Source: CAYPTB01 sp964413535
Lineage (GTDB): Bacteria; Planctomycetota; UBA1135; GCA-002686595
Assembly (NCBI GenBank): GCA_964413535.1
Contig: CAYPTB010000032.1
Coordinates: 1 to 64,000 of the forward strand
DNA length: 64,000 bases
Direction of reading: 5' to 3'
The position numbers and the translations under genes are program-made. Shown in pieces: positions 16,780 through 25,482 of this stretch; the first letter of the stretch is position 1, and each line of letters begins with the position of its first letter. The notes below the pieces were generated by a model. It was not told the origin of the DNA, searched no databases, and was given only the letters and a program-made list of their open reading frames with translations.

Positions 16780-19056
16780 ATGATCCGATCCTTCGACCTT
16801 CTCGCATTCACCCTCGTCCTCCCGGTCGTCGTCTCCGTCTCCGCCGCCGCCCAGGACGCTCCGGGTGCCGGCGTCGATCGCGAGGCCATGTGGTTCGCTC
16901 CCACGGCCGAGGACTGGAAGAAGCCGTGCCTCGTGACCTGGCAGCGCAGCTACGAGGATGCGCTCGCCGTCGCGAAGGAGACCGGCAAGCCGATCCTGAT
17001 CTGCGTCAACATGGACGGCGAGATCGCGAGCGAGCACTACGCGGGCGTGCGCTACCGCCAGCCCGACATCGCCGCGCTCTACGAGCCCTACGTGACCGTC
17101 ATCGCCTCCGTCTACCGGCACACGCCGCGCGACTACGACGAGGAGGGCCGGCGCATCCTCTGCCCGCGCTTCGGCAGCGTCACCTGCGGCGAGCACATCG
17201 CCATCGAGCCCGGTCTCTTCGAGCAGTTCTTCGACGACAAGCGCATCGCGCCGCGCCACATCGCCGTCGAGCTCGAGCGTGAGAGCGCGGAGATGTACGA
17301 CGTCTACTACGCCTGGGACACCGACACGATCTTCACGGCGCTGCGCGAGGGCGTCGCGAACCGCCCGCCGCCGCGCGAGCTCCGCGGCGACCGCCCGTTC
17401 GCCGAGCGCGTCACGAGCCGCGACGTCGCCGACCGCGAGGCGGTGGAGGAGGCCTACCTAGCGGGCGACCGCGCGGTGCGACGCGCCCTGCTCCAATCGG
17501 CCGTCGCGCATGCCGATGCCGCTCCGACCGATCTCCTGCGGCTCGCGGTGTTCGGCTTCGACGCCGAGCTGGCGCGCCTCGCGCGCCAGGCGCTCGCCGA
17601 GTCGAGCGATCCCTCCGCCATCGACCTGATCCTCGCCGCCCTGCGCGTCCCCATGGAGCCCGAGGAACGCGACGCGTTGATCGCGGCGCTCGACCGCATC
17701 GGCGAGACTTCGCCGCGTGCGCGCACGCTCGCGGCCGTGCAGCGCGGGCTCTCGGGCTCCTCGAGCGCGGTCGACGTCGAGGGCTGGTCGAAGGCGCTCG
17801 CCGACGTCGCGCCGCCGCCCGCGGTCGAGAGCTACGAGCTCGCGTCGCGCCTGTCGCAACGCGCGCAGGTCTCCGAGACGCGCGAGGGCGACGCGAGCGC
17901 CCGTCTCGAGCTCGCCGAGGCGTTCCTCGCGCTCGCCCTCGATCCCGCCACGGGGCGCGACTACGCGAGTCTCCTGTTCGAGGACGCGCGCCGCTCCGCC
18001 CGCGAAGCCCGCGAGCTGGGCGGCGCCGGTTGGCGCGTGAGCTCCGTCCTCGCCCTCGCCGCGCACCATCTGGGCGACGCGACGCGTGCGCTCACCTGCG
18101 CCGAGGAAGCCGTGGCGAGTCTCTTGCCCGCGAACCCGGGCGCTCTGCAACGCGCTCCGTCCGCGCCGTCGGACGACGCGTCGAAGGCGGAAGCCCTGCC
18201 GCCGGATGCCGAGAGCCCCACGACCGCGGCCGTCCTCGCGCTCTTCGCCGAAGCGCGCCGCAAGGCGATCTTCCGCGCCGTGCGCGAGAAGGAGAAGTGG
18301 CCGTCCCAGTGGCTCGCCGACGTCCACGCCGCGCACAGCGTCCTCGCGCGCCATCCCTTCGGCACCGACCTCCAGGGGGCGGCGCACTACGACTTCCTGA
18401 TCTGGCTCGGCGGCTTCGCGCGTGCCGAGCGCGTGCTCGACGACGGCCTCGCGCGCTTCCCCGACTCCTGGGCGCTGCACGAGCGCCTGCGGCGCCGCAT
18501 CCTCGCGCAGCAGGGCGTCGGCGGACTCGAGGCCGCCTACGCCGAGCGCCTCGCCGCCCCCGACGCTCCGCAGAACCTCGCCTGGTACGCGGGCTACGCC
18601 GCGCTCGTGGCGGCGGAGTTCCACCGCCGCGCCGGCGCCGACGACGAAGCGCTCGCCGCCTACGACCGCGGCATCGCGCTGTACGAACGCGCCGCACTGG
18701 CGAATCCCGGCGCGCGCGCGACCGTCGACCACTACGTCGCCCTCGCGCTCGCCGGCCGCGCGCGCATCGCCTTCGAGCACGGCGAATGGGAGCGCGCGAC
18801 CGCCGAGATCGTCGACTCGTTCGAGCGCGCTCCGTCCGCCGCCGCGACCCTGGACGGCCTCAACCTTTCCCCGGTCGACACCGCCAAGATGCTGCGCGCG
18901 CGCCTCGACGACCTGCAGCGCGACGAGCTCGTCGCCAAGCTCGACGCCGCCCTGGCCGAGCTCGACCCCGAGATGCTGCTCCTCCCCGCCTACGAGCGCG
19001 ACGTCCAGAACGCGCCCCCGAGCACCGGCCGCCGCCGCGGCGGTCGGGGCGGATGA
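16780..19056 (+). CDS. Exported thioredoxin-fold protein with TPR-like repeats
   Basis: A 758-residue protein with a signal peptide (LLAFTLVLPVVVSVSAAAQ). Residues about 45-130 resemble a thioredoxin/YbbN-like fold: SYEDALAVAKETGKPILICVNMDGE is the strand-helix typical of thioredoxin-like domains that lack the redox CxxC pair (here CVNM). The remainder is helical: an Ala/Arg-rich armadillo/HEAT-like stretch, then TPR-like units such as EALAAYDRGIALYERAALANP and GEWERATAEIVDSFERAPSA. Length and architecture suggest a periplasmic scaffold, not an oxidoreductase. It is divergent from the BatD-like gene across a 286-base gap in which I see no further gene. Confidence 0.75.
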   Translation: MIRSFDLLAFTLVLPVVVSVSAAAQDAPGAGVDREAMWFAPTAEDWKKPCLVTWQRSYEDALAVAKETGKPILICVNMDGEIASEHYAGVRYRQPDIAALYEPYVTVIASVYRHTPRDYDEEGRRILCPRFGSVTCGEHIAIEPGLFEQFFDDKRIAPRHIAVELERESAEMYDVYYAWDTDTIFTALREGVANRPPPRELRGDRPFAERVTSRDVADREAVEEAYLAGDRAVRRALLQSAVAHADAAPTDLLRLAVFGFDAELARLARQALAESSDPSAIDLILAALRVPMEPEERDALIAALDRIGETSPRARTLAAVQRGLSGSSSAVDVEGWSKALADVAPPPAVESYELASRLSQRAQVSETREGDASARLELAEAFLALALDPATGRDYASLLFEDARRSAREARELGGAGWRVSSVLALAAHHLGDATRALTCAEEAVASLLPANPGALQRAPSAPSDDASKAEALPPDAESPTTAAVLALFAEARRKAIFRAVREKEKWPSQWLADVHAAHSVLARHPFGTDLQGAAHYDFLIWLGGFARAERVLDDGLARFPDSWALHERLRRRILAQQGVGGLEAAYAERLAAPDAPQNLAWYAGYAALVAAEFHRRAGADDEALAAYDRGIALYERAALANPGARATVDHYVALALAGRARIAFEHGEWERATAEIVDSFERAPSAAATLDGLNLSPVDTAKMLRARLDDLQRDELVAKLDAALAELDPEMLLLPAYERDVQNAPPSTGRRRGGRGG

Positions 19057-19118
19057 CGCCGTGTTCGACCCGCAGGAGCTCGAACGGGCCGTCCGGCCCT
19101 TCCAAGGAGTGATCGAGA

Positions 19119-19334
19119 GTGAAGTACTTGGTGGTGATCGAAAAGGGCCCGCAGAGTTGGGGTGCTCACGTTCCCGACCTTCCGGGGTGCTTCGCAGTCG
19201 GGAAGACGAGAGCCGAAGTGCTGAAGCTCGCCAAAGAGGCCGTGGAGTTCCACATCGAGGGACTCCGGCAGGATGGCAAGGAAGTCCCCCCTCCGCACTC
19301 GGAGGCTAGCGTGATCGACGTCACGGCGGCTTGA
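19119..19334 (+). CDS. hicB: Orphan HicB-family antitoxin
   Basis: A 71-residue HicB-like protein. The core YLVVIEKGPQSWGAHVPDLPG then TRAEVLKLAKEAVEFHIEGL matches the partial RNase-H-like fold of HicB antitoxins, which neutralise the mRNA-cleaving HicA toxin. It starts with GTG at 19119 after GAG. No HicA (a ~60-residue dsRBD-like protein with a catalytic His) is present on either side: upstream is the TPR protein, downstream a Mrr fragment. The short form lacks the C-terminal helix-turn-helix or ribbon domain found in longer HicB proteins. Confidence 0.85.
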   Translation: MKYLVVIEKGPQSWGAHVPDLPGCFAVGKTRAEVLKLAKEAVEFHIEGLRQDGKEVPPPHSEASVIDVTAA

Positions 19335-19355
19335 TCCGCTCCGCCGCTGACTGCC

Positions 19356-19501
19356 AAGCTCATGCTTCCACTTCTGCGCTTCCTGACTGTCGGGAAGGAG
19401 CACGACATCGGTGAGGTGGTGGATGCGATCTGCGGCGCGAACGGGTGGACGCCTCTCGCATCGATAGCAAGATCGCGCTGATCGACGGACCCGCGCTCGC
19501 A
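19356..19501 (+). pseudogene. Remnant of an Mrr-type restriction endonuclease
   Basis: Two pieces of an Mrr-like protein lie fused across a large internal deletion. The first piece (19356 on, frame of ATG 19362) reads KLMLPLLRFLTVGKEHDIGE then VVDAI, the winged-helix opening of the Mrr N-terminal domain. The second (from 19439, a different frame) reads ERVDASRIDSKIALIDGPALA, matching the ...RIDxKxxLIDGxxLA strand near the end of the Mrr catalytic domain. The roughly 200 residues between, including the catalytic core, are missing and the frames do not agree. The assignment rests on motif recognition only; an alignment would settle it. Confidence 0.6.
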
Positions 19502-19579
19502 ATCACAGGATCGCCCACGGCGCTCGCGCGCGCGGTCGGGCGGCGTGTGCCGTAGCATGTCGCGCGCGGCCGGCTCCTC

Positions 19580-22500
19580 ATGTCACTCGCCACGTCCATC
19601 GCGTCGATCCTTCTCGTTTCGCTCGCCGCGGTCGCCGGGGACGGGCGCGGCCTCGGGGACCGGTTCGCCGTGCCCGAGGGCTTCGAGGTCGCGTTGTGGG
19701 CGGAGTCGCCGCTCCTGTTCGATCCGACGGCGATCGACGTGGACGCGCGCGGGCGGGTGTGGGTGGCGGAGGCCGTCAACTACCGGCGTTCCGAGGGCAG
19801 GAACCCCGGGCGCGGGCGTGCGGAGGGGGATCGAATCGTCGTCCTGGAGGACGCGGACGGGGACGGCGTCGCCGAGACGGTGACGGTGTTCGCGCAGGAT
19901 GCGGAGCTCGTCGCGCCGCAGGGTTTGTGCGTGCTCGGAAACCGCGCGTTCGTCTCGTGCGCGCCGGACCTCTTCGTCTACACCGACGACGACGGGGACG
20001 ACGTCGCGGATCGGCGCGAGGTGCTGCTCACGGGCTTCGGCGGGCGCGATCACGACCACGGGTTGCACTCGGCCGTCTTCGCGCCCGACGGCGGGCTCGT
20101 GCTCGGCGTCGGCAACGCGGGGCCGCATCTCGTGACCGACCGCGACGGGTTCGCGCTGCGCTCGGGCAGCCTGTACGCGCTGGGTGGAGCGGAGCCGGCG
20201 GACAACCGGCCAGGGCTCGTCTCCGACGACGGACGCGTGTGGACGGGCGGGCTCGTGCTGCGCGTCGAGGAGGACGGGAGCGGGCTCGAGGTCCTCGCGC
20301 ACAACTTCCGCAACCCGTGCGGGGTCGCAGTCGACTCGTTCGGGAACCTGTTCGCGGGTGACAACGACGACGACGGCAACGCGAGCTGTCGCTACCTCGC
20401 GTGCATGCAGGGCGGGAACCACGGCTACTTCTCCGCGGACGGATCGCGTGGCTGGTGGTACGACCGGCGGCCGGGGCAGGAGCGCGGGTCGGCGCACTGG
20501 CACCAGGAGGATCCAGGCGTCGTGCCGGCCGGGACGATCACGGGCGCGGGTGCGCCGGCGGGCCTGTGCGTGGTCGAGCACGCGTCGCTCGGAACGCCGT
20601 TCGTGGTCGCCGCCGACGCGGGCGCGGGCGCCGTGCTAGCGCTGCGCCCGGTGAGCGCGGGAGCGGGGATCCGGCTCGAGCCGGGCGTGCTGCTCGCGCC
20701 GCGCAATGCACCCGGCGACGAGCGCGCGCGCTGGTTCCGGCCGAGTGACGTCGCCGTCGGGCCGGACGGCTCGATCTTCGTCGCGGACTGGTTCGACCCC
20801 GCGGTCGGCGGACACCTGGCCGCGGACCGCGCGTCGTACGGGCGCATCCTGCGCGTGTGGAGACCCGCGAGCGGCGGGAGCCGGCCCACGAGCGCGGACG
20901 ACGACGTCTCGGATCTCCTCTCGCCGACCGGGAGCGCTCGCCACCGCGCTCGGCGCGCGCTGATCGGACGCGGCGAAGCGGCGATTCCCGCGCTGCTCGA
21001 GCTCGAGCGCGCGCCGGAGCGCTGGAAGTGGGCGCGCGCGCTGTGGGTCCTCGCGCACTTGGGAACGCCGGGCCGCGCGATCGTGGAGCGCGAGCTCGAG
21101 AGCCCGTCGCCCGAGATCGCGGTCACGGCGCACCGGGCCCTGCGGCGCGCCGGACACGACGTATCGGCCCACGCGGCGGTGCTCGCGCGCTCGCCCTTCC
21201 CCGAAGTGCGGCGCGAGGTCGCGCTCGCGTTGCGCGACGTCCCGTTCGAAGCCGCGCGCGACGCGCTGCTCGAGCTCGCGGAACGGCTCGACGACGGGCG
21301 TTACTCGCTCGAGGCCTTCGGGATCGGCGCAGAGGGCAAGGAAGAGCTCCTGTGGCCCGAGCTCGTTGCGCGCCTCGGCGGGGAGCCGTGGGACGCTCGT
21401 CTCGAGCGGCTCGCGTGGCGCTTGCACCCGCCGGCCGCCGTGCCCGAGCTCGCGCGGCGCGCAGGCGATCCGAAGCTCACGGCCGGAGCGCGGCGGCGCG
21501 CCGTCGACGCGCTGGCCTTCGTGCCGACGCGAGCGGCGGCGGAGGCCGTGTTGAACCTCGCGCTCGCGGGCCCCGCGGACGTGCGCGAGCTCGCGCGCTT
21601 CTGGATCGAGCACCGCGACTCGAACGATTGGCGCGCGTTCCGGCTGAAGGACGAGCTCGCGCCGGAAGGGCTCGCGCGCGCGGAGCTCCTGTGGACGAGC
21701 GGCGTCGTGCGCGCCGGGGCGGTGGCGGTCGACGTCGAGCTCGGAGCGGATGCCGAGCGCCTGTGGCTGGTGGCGACCGACGCGGGCGACGGGATCGACG
21801 GCGACTTCGCGAACTGGCTCGAGCCGCGACTCGCGGGCGCGACGGGCGAGCTCGTGCTGTCGCGCGCGAAGTGGACGGAGGTGAGCGTCGAGTGGGGGCG
21901 CGTGAGCGCGGGTCGCAACGCGGAAGGCGGGCCGCTCGCGCTCGCCGGCGCGCGGATCCAGGACGGCATCGGCGCGCACGCGCGCTCGGAGATCGCCTTC
22001 GACGTGCCGCGGGGCTACACGCGCTTCACCGCGCGCGCCGCGCTCGACGACGCGGGCTTCGCGGACGAGGGCGCCGAGCCGTCGGTGGAGTTCTGGGTGT
22101 ACGTCGAGCGGCGACGGGACGAGGGACGCCTCGCGCGGCTGCGCGCGGCGCTCTTCGCCGGCGCCGGAGCCGAAGAGCCCGCCGCGCCGAGCGGCGGCGC
22201 GCAGGAAGACGACTCGACGGCCGCGAGCGGCAGCGCTGCGGACGCCGCGGCGCGCGAGGCCGTGGCACGCGAGCTTGCGGCCCGCGAGGCCGTTGCACGC
22301 GAGCTCGCGGCCGATCCCGAGGGTGGGATGCTGCTCGTGCACCTCGCGGAGAAGGGCGAGCTGCCGGCAGAGCTCGTGCCCGTCGTGGCGGAGTCGATCT
22401 TCGCGAATCCCGACCCGGCGGTGCGGGCGCTCGCCGCGGCGCACTTCGCGCGCGCGGAGCGCGCACCGCTCCCGAGCGCGGCGGAGCTCGCGCAGCTCGC

Positions 22501-23791
22501 CGGCGATGCGCGGCGCGGCGAGCGCGTGTTCTTCGGCGACACGGCTAGCTGCTCGCGCTGCCACACGCTCACGCGCGAGTCGCGCTTCGCGCGCGAGGCT
22601 CGCACGGCGACGTGGAGCGCGGGAAGCGCACCGGACGAGGCGGATGGCGCCGAAGGGATCGAGCTCGCCGCGGAGGGAAGCGGAGCGATGGATCCCCATG
22701 GGGAAGGGACGCCGCGGGGAGCTTCCCCGGCGGGCGTCCCGCGCGGCGGCGACGTCGGCCCGGAGCTCACGCGCATCCGCGAGAAGTACGGGAAGGAGGC
22801 GCTCTTCGACGCGATCCTCGATCCGAGCGCGGCGATCGCGCCGGGCTTCCAGACCTGGGTCATCGAGGACGACCGCGGGCGGATCCTGTCGGGCTTCGTG
22901 CTGGCGGACGGCGAGAACCTCGTGCTCAAGGACACGCAGGGCGTGCGCCACGTCGTGCCGTCCGACACGATCGTCGACCGCTACGCGCAGAAGCTCTCGA
23001 CGATGCCGGAGGGCCTCGCGCTCGGTCTCGCACCGCAATCGCTCGCCGACCTCGTCGCGTTCCTGCTCGAGGATCCCGAGCGCGAGCCCGTGCTCGGCGA
23101 GCCGATCGAGCTGTTCGACGGCGCGAGCCTCGCGGGCTGGGTCGAACTCGACGAGCGCGAGTCGCTCGCCGAGCCCGAATCGAACGGGCTCGACGACGCC
23201 GGATCGAGCAGGGTTCACGATCCCGGATGGACGAAGCATGCTGAGCCAAGCGGGCACGGCGAGGACCCCGGTGCGGGGGACGCGGGCGCCGCGTGGACCG
23301 TCGTCGACGGGACGCTCGCCCCCCCGATCGACGAGTCGGTCTACCTCGCGACGGAACGCGATTTCACGAGCTTCGTGCTCGAGCTCGAGTGGCGCCTCGA
23401 TCCCGCGTGTGATCCGGACGATCCCGGCGACGCAGGCGTGCTGCTACGAGCGCAACGCGACGGCCGGCTTCCGCCGAAGAGCATCGAAGTCGTGCTCGGG
23501 CACGGCCGCGCGGGCGACGTCGCGACGCACGGCGAGTTCGACGTCGGGCCCGAGCGCGCACGGCGCAAGGGCTCGCGCACGCGCCGCCTCGCGCTCTCCT
23601 CGGAGAAGCCGCTCGGCGAATGGAATCGCGCCCGCATCGTCCTCGACCGCGGCAGCCTCGCCGTCTGGATCGAAGACGTCCTCCAGAACACCGCCGAATG
23701 GTGCGAGGTCCTCCCAGGCGCCATCGCGCTCCACTCGGACGGAACCGCGATCCGCTTCCGGAACGTCACCCTCCGGGCCATCGCAGAGTGA
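19580..23791 (+). CDS. PVC-type multidomain heme protein: propeller - HEAT - NPCBM - cytochrome c - DUF1080
   Basis: A 1403-residue exported protein of the planctomycete/Verrucomicrobia heme-binding class. In order: signal peptide; membrane-bound-dehydrogenase propeller (about 28-430; VPEGFEVALWAESPLLFDPTA, GGRDHDHGLHS, HNFRNPCGVAVD); HEAT-like repeats (about 440-690); an NPCBM-like domain (GARIQDGIGAHARSEIAFDV); an Ala/Glu-rich linker; a cytochrome c motif C991-S-R-C994-H995; the PVC heme-domain tail (GDVGPELTRI... FLLEDP); and a C-terminal DUF1080 domain from about 1175 (IELFDGASLAGWVEL). The combination suggests a periplasmic oxidoreductase acting on sugars, with electrons passed through the heme; substrate unknown. 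ATG 19580 gives a clean signal peptide. Confidence 0.93.
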   Translation: MSLATSIASILLVSLAAVAGDGRGLGDRFAVPEGFEVALWAESPLLFDPTAIDVDARGRVWVAEAVNYRRSEGRNPGRGRAEGDRIVVLEDADGDGVAETVTVFAQDAELVAPQGLCVLGNRAFVSCAPDLFVYTDDDGDDVADRREVLLTGFGGRDHDHGLHSAVFAPDGGLVLGVGNAGPHLVTDRDGFALRSGSLYALGGAEPADNRPGLVSDDGRVWTGGLVLRVEEDGSGLEVLAHNFRNPCGVAVDSFGNLFAGDNDDDGNASCRYLACMQGGNHGYFSADGSRGWWYDRRPGQERGSAHWHQEDPGVVPAGTITGAGAPAGLCVVEHASLGTPFVVAADAGAGAVLALRPVSAGAGIRLEPGVLLAPRNAPGDERARWFRPSDVAVGPDGSIFVADWFDPAVGGHLAADRASYGRILRVWRPASGGSRPTSADDDVSDLLSPTGSARHRARRALIGRGEAAIPALLELERAPERWKWARALWVLAHLGTPGRAIVERELESPSPEIAVTAHRALRRAGHDVSAHAAVLARSPFPEVRREVALALRDVPFEAARDALLELAERLDDGRYSLEAFGIGAEGKEELLWPELVARLGGEPWDARLERLAWRLHPPAAVPELARRAGDPKLTAGARRRAVDALAFVPTRAAAEAVLNLALAGPADVRELARFWIEHRDSNDWRAFRLKDELAPEGLARAELLWTSGVVRAGAVAVDVELGADAERLWLVATDAGDGIDGDFANWLEPRLAGATGELVLSRAKWTEVSVEWGRVSAGRNAEGGPLALAGARIQDGIGAHARSEIAFDVPRGYTRFTARAALDDAGFADEGAEPSVEFWVYVERRRDEGRLARLRAALFAGAGAEEPAAPSGGAQEDDSTAASGSAADAAAREAVARELAAREAVARELAADPEGGMLLVHLAEKGELPAELVPVVAESIFANPDPAVRALAAAHFARAERAPLPSAAELAQLAGDARRGERVFFGDTASCSRCHTLTRESRFAREARTATWSAGSAPDEADGAEGIELAAEGSGAMDPHGEGTPRGASPAGVPRGGDVGPELTRIREKYGKEALFDAILDPSAAIAPGFQTWVIEDDRGRILSGFVLADGENLVLKDTQGVRHVVPSDTIVDRYAQKLSTMPEGLALGLAPQSLADLVAFLLEDPEREPVLGEPIELFDGASLAGWVELDERESLAEPESNGLDDAGSSRVHDPGWTKHAEPSGHGEDPGAGDAGAAWTVVDGTLAPPIDESVYLATERDFTSFVLELEWRLDPACDPDDPGDAGVLLRAQRDGRLPPKSIEVVLGHGRAGDVATHGEFDVGPERARRKGSRTRRLALSSEKPLGEWNRARIVLDRGSLAVWIEDVLQNTAEWCEVLPGAIALHSDGTAIRFRNVTLRAIAE
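22253..22312. repeat. Two 30-bp tandem copies in the heme-protein gene
   Basis: The unit (cgcgaggccgtggcacgcga and ten further bases) is repeated with two mismatches, encoding two copies of AREAVARELA in the linker before the cytochrome c domain. It is in frame and probably arose by slippage. Confidence 0.85.
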
Positions 23792-23869
23792 CCCGACGAG
23801 AAGAGTGTCGGTTCGAATTCCAGGAGGCTCCAGTCCATGCGCCTTCTTCACGTTCTCGATCTTGACCCT

Positions 23870-25270
23870 CTAGGACTCCCTGTTCTGTCGTTTCAGCATG
23901 CCGCGCCCCTTGGCGGTCATCCGGTAGCGTTGTAGGCGGCTTCCGGGATGGTCAGGAAGGGTCTGCTCGATGAGTCGGCTGCTCAGTAACTCGTTGAGGA
24001 CTCGCTTCAGCGCCCCGGTCTTGCTCCGGAGCCCGAGCGTCGTGGCAAGTTCTCGAGCCGAATGGGTTTTCCCCGACAACGCCTCCAGCACTTTGGCCCA
24101 CTGGGCCCCTGACTGGGCCCCTGACTGGGCCCCTGCACGGGCGCAGACCTCGGGGTTTGGCAAGAAGGTGGCGGTGAAGAAGCCCGAGGCCTCGAACGCC
24201 GGCTCAGGGCAGCCTTGCGCCCGAGCCTCGTCGCGGATGCGCTTGATGCCGGTGCCGGCCTTCTCGATGAATTCGATGCGATGGAGCAGGTCGGCGATGA
24301 GTGTGTTGCGTCGGATGCTCTTGCGGCCGAGGTCCGAGAGCACCATGCCCTTCGGTAGGCCGCCGGGGCTCGAGACCTCGATGCGGTCGGTGTAGAGCTC
24401 CACGAAGACGTTGGCGCCTTGCATGAACCAGTCGCGGTGCATCACCGCGTTGGTGATCGCCTCGCGCAGGGCCTTCATCGGGTATTCGGGGATGTTCTCG
24501 CGGCGCAATGCTTCGATGCGCCAGGCGGTGCGCGTGTTGCGCTCGACGAAGCGCATGGCGTCCTCGATGTCGGTCACGATACCGCCGTCGAAGTCCTTGC
24601 GGTCGAGGACGTGCACCTTGTCGGTGCCCTTCGCGAGCAGGCAGGTGATGTACGCCTGGTCGAAGAAGTGCCGCACGTTCTTGGCGAAGAACAGAACGCC
24701 CGCGTTGCGAAACAGCAGGCGTCCGCCGGAGCGCTCCGCAGCCTCGATGTTCACGAGCACATCCTCGGTACGTGGCCGGCCGCTGATGCCGCTGTGACGC
24801 AGCCACGCCAGGTACTTCGCTCGGTCGAAGTCCTGGGGGTAGCGGAAGCTCGGGCAGGGGGAGAGGTCGAATCGGATGTGACCTTCGCTGCGGAAGAAGT
24901 CGCGGATCTCCTCGCGCGAGAGCTTCTGGGTCGTCGAGCCCTGTCTCCAGAAGAAGCCGTCGCTGCACTGGACGGGTTTGGCATCGCTCTCGCGGACGTG
25001 GACGATCGTCACCTGGCCGACGCGCTGCACCAGGACCTTCACCGGGGGATCGCAGTTGCGAGCGAAGTCCTGGATGCGAGCCCGGAGCCCGTTCGAGTCC
25101 GCGATGCCCGCGACGGTGCGGTCGTCGCGCACGCCGAGCAGGATCCTGCCACCGACTGTGTTCGCCAGGGCCACGAGCTCGCGTGCAAAGGATGCCGACA
25201 GGCTCTCCTTGTACTCGAGCATCGAGCCCTCGCCCTCGGCGAGGAGGATCGCCAGCTCCGCGGCTTTCAC
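23870..25270 (-). CDS. Schlafen/AlbA_2-domain ATP-binding regulator
   Basis: A 466-residue protein of the Schlafen AlbA_2 plus GHKL-like ATPase family, often annotated as a transcriptional regulator or RecG-like. The N-terminal AlbA_2 domain shows LEYKESLSASFARELVALAN and GRILLGVRDDRTVAGI. The central ATPase-like part carries the N-box ALREAITNAVMHRDW, then IEVSSPGGLPKGM and KAGTGIKRI. The C-terminus is a winged-helix segment (HSARELATTLGLRSKTGALKRVL). Nucleic-acid binding is likely; the role is unknown, and several Schlafen-domain proteins occur in defence or mobile contexts. A 12-bp tandem repeat encodes SGAQSGAQ in the hinge before the winged helix. It stands alone, with no obvious operon partner. 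Confidence 0.85.
   Translation of the reverse strand: MKAAELAILLAEGEGSMLEYKESLSASFARELVALANTVGGRILLGVRDDRTVAGIADSNGLRARIQDFARNCDPPVKVLVQRVGQVTIVHVRESDAKPVQCSDGFFWRQGSTTQKLSREEIRDFFRSEGHIRFDLSPCPSFRYPQDFDRAKYLAWLRHSGISGRPRTEDVLVNIEAAERSGGRLLFRNAGVLFFAKNVRHFFDQAYITCLLAKGTDKVHVLDRKDFDGGIVTDIEDAMRFVERNTRTAWRIEALRRENIPEYPMKALREAITNAVMHRDWFMQGANVFVELYTDRIEVSSPGGLPKGMVLSDLGRKSIRRNTLIADLLHRIEFIEKAGTGIKRIRDEARAQGCPEPAFEASGFFTATFLPNPEVCARAGAQSGAQSGAQWAKVLEALSGKTHSARELATTLGLRSKTGALKRVLNELLSSRLIEQTLPDHPGSRLQRYRMTAKGRGMLKRQNRES
24100..24135. repeat. Three perfect 12-bp tandem repeats in the Schlafen-type gene
   Basis: Three identical units actgggcccctg, preceded by a partial unit (ggcccactgg), encode AQSGAQSGAQ on the minus strand. 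Units of 12 bp keep the frame, so copy number could change the hinge length by four residues at a time. Confidence 0.95.
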
Positions 25271-25417
25271 GCATGCGCTCCCGGGAGGTGCCGTCTTCGG
25301 TGCTCGAGCGGCGCAGGTCGCATTCCTCGCAAAACAAGGCTTCGGAGACGTCTCGCCTGGAACAGTCCGTCTTCTGCGCTCTCCCGTTCACGAGCAGGCA
25401 TGCAACGGACGAGCAGG

Positions 25418-25442
25418 GAGGAATTCGGTTTCCGAATTCCTC
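25418..25442. terminator. Perfect 11-bp hairpin downstream of the antiporter gene
   Basis: Arms gaggaattcgg and ccgaattcctc flank a ttt loop. The hairpin is 41 bases past the antiporter stop on the minus strand and upstream of nothing else on that strand until the Schlafen gene region is passed. There is no T-tract, as is common in high-GC genomes. An operator role is the alternative. Confidence 0.5.
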
Positions 25443-25482
25443 GGATCGGACTCTCTCGACCGACGAGGTCTCGTGCGCGGCG

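Noticed and set aside
12770..23791. Polysaccharide utilisation locus, because of two DUF1080 proteins
   Set aside because: No SusC/D-type, sulfatase or further glycosidase genes link the two; they are on opposite strands with unrelated genes between.
23808..23840. tRNA-3'-end-like string (ggttcgaattccaggaggctcca) between the heme-protein gene and the Schlafen gene, suggesting a tRNA or attachment site
   Set aside because: The would-be T-stem does not pair and no anticodon or acceptor arm is found upstream; most likely chance similarity.
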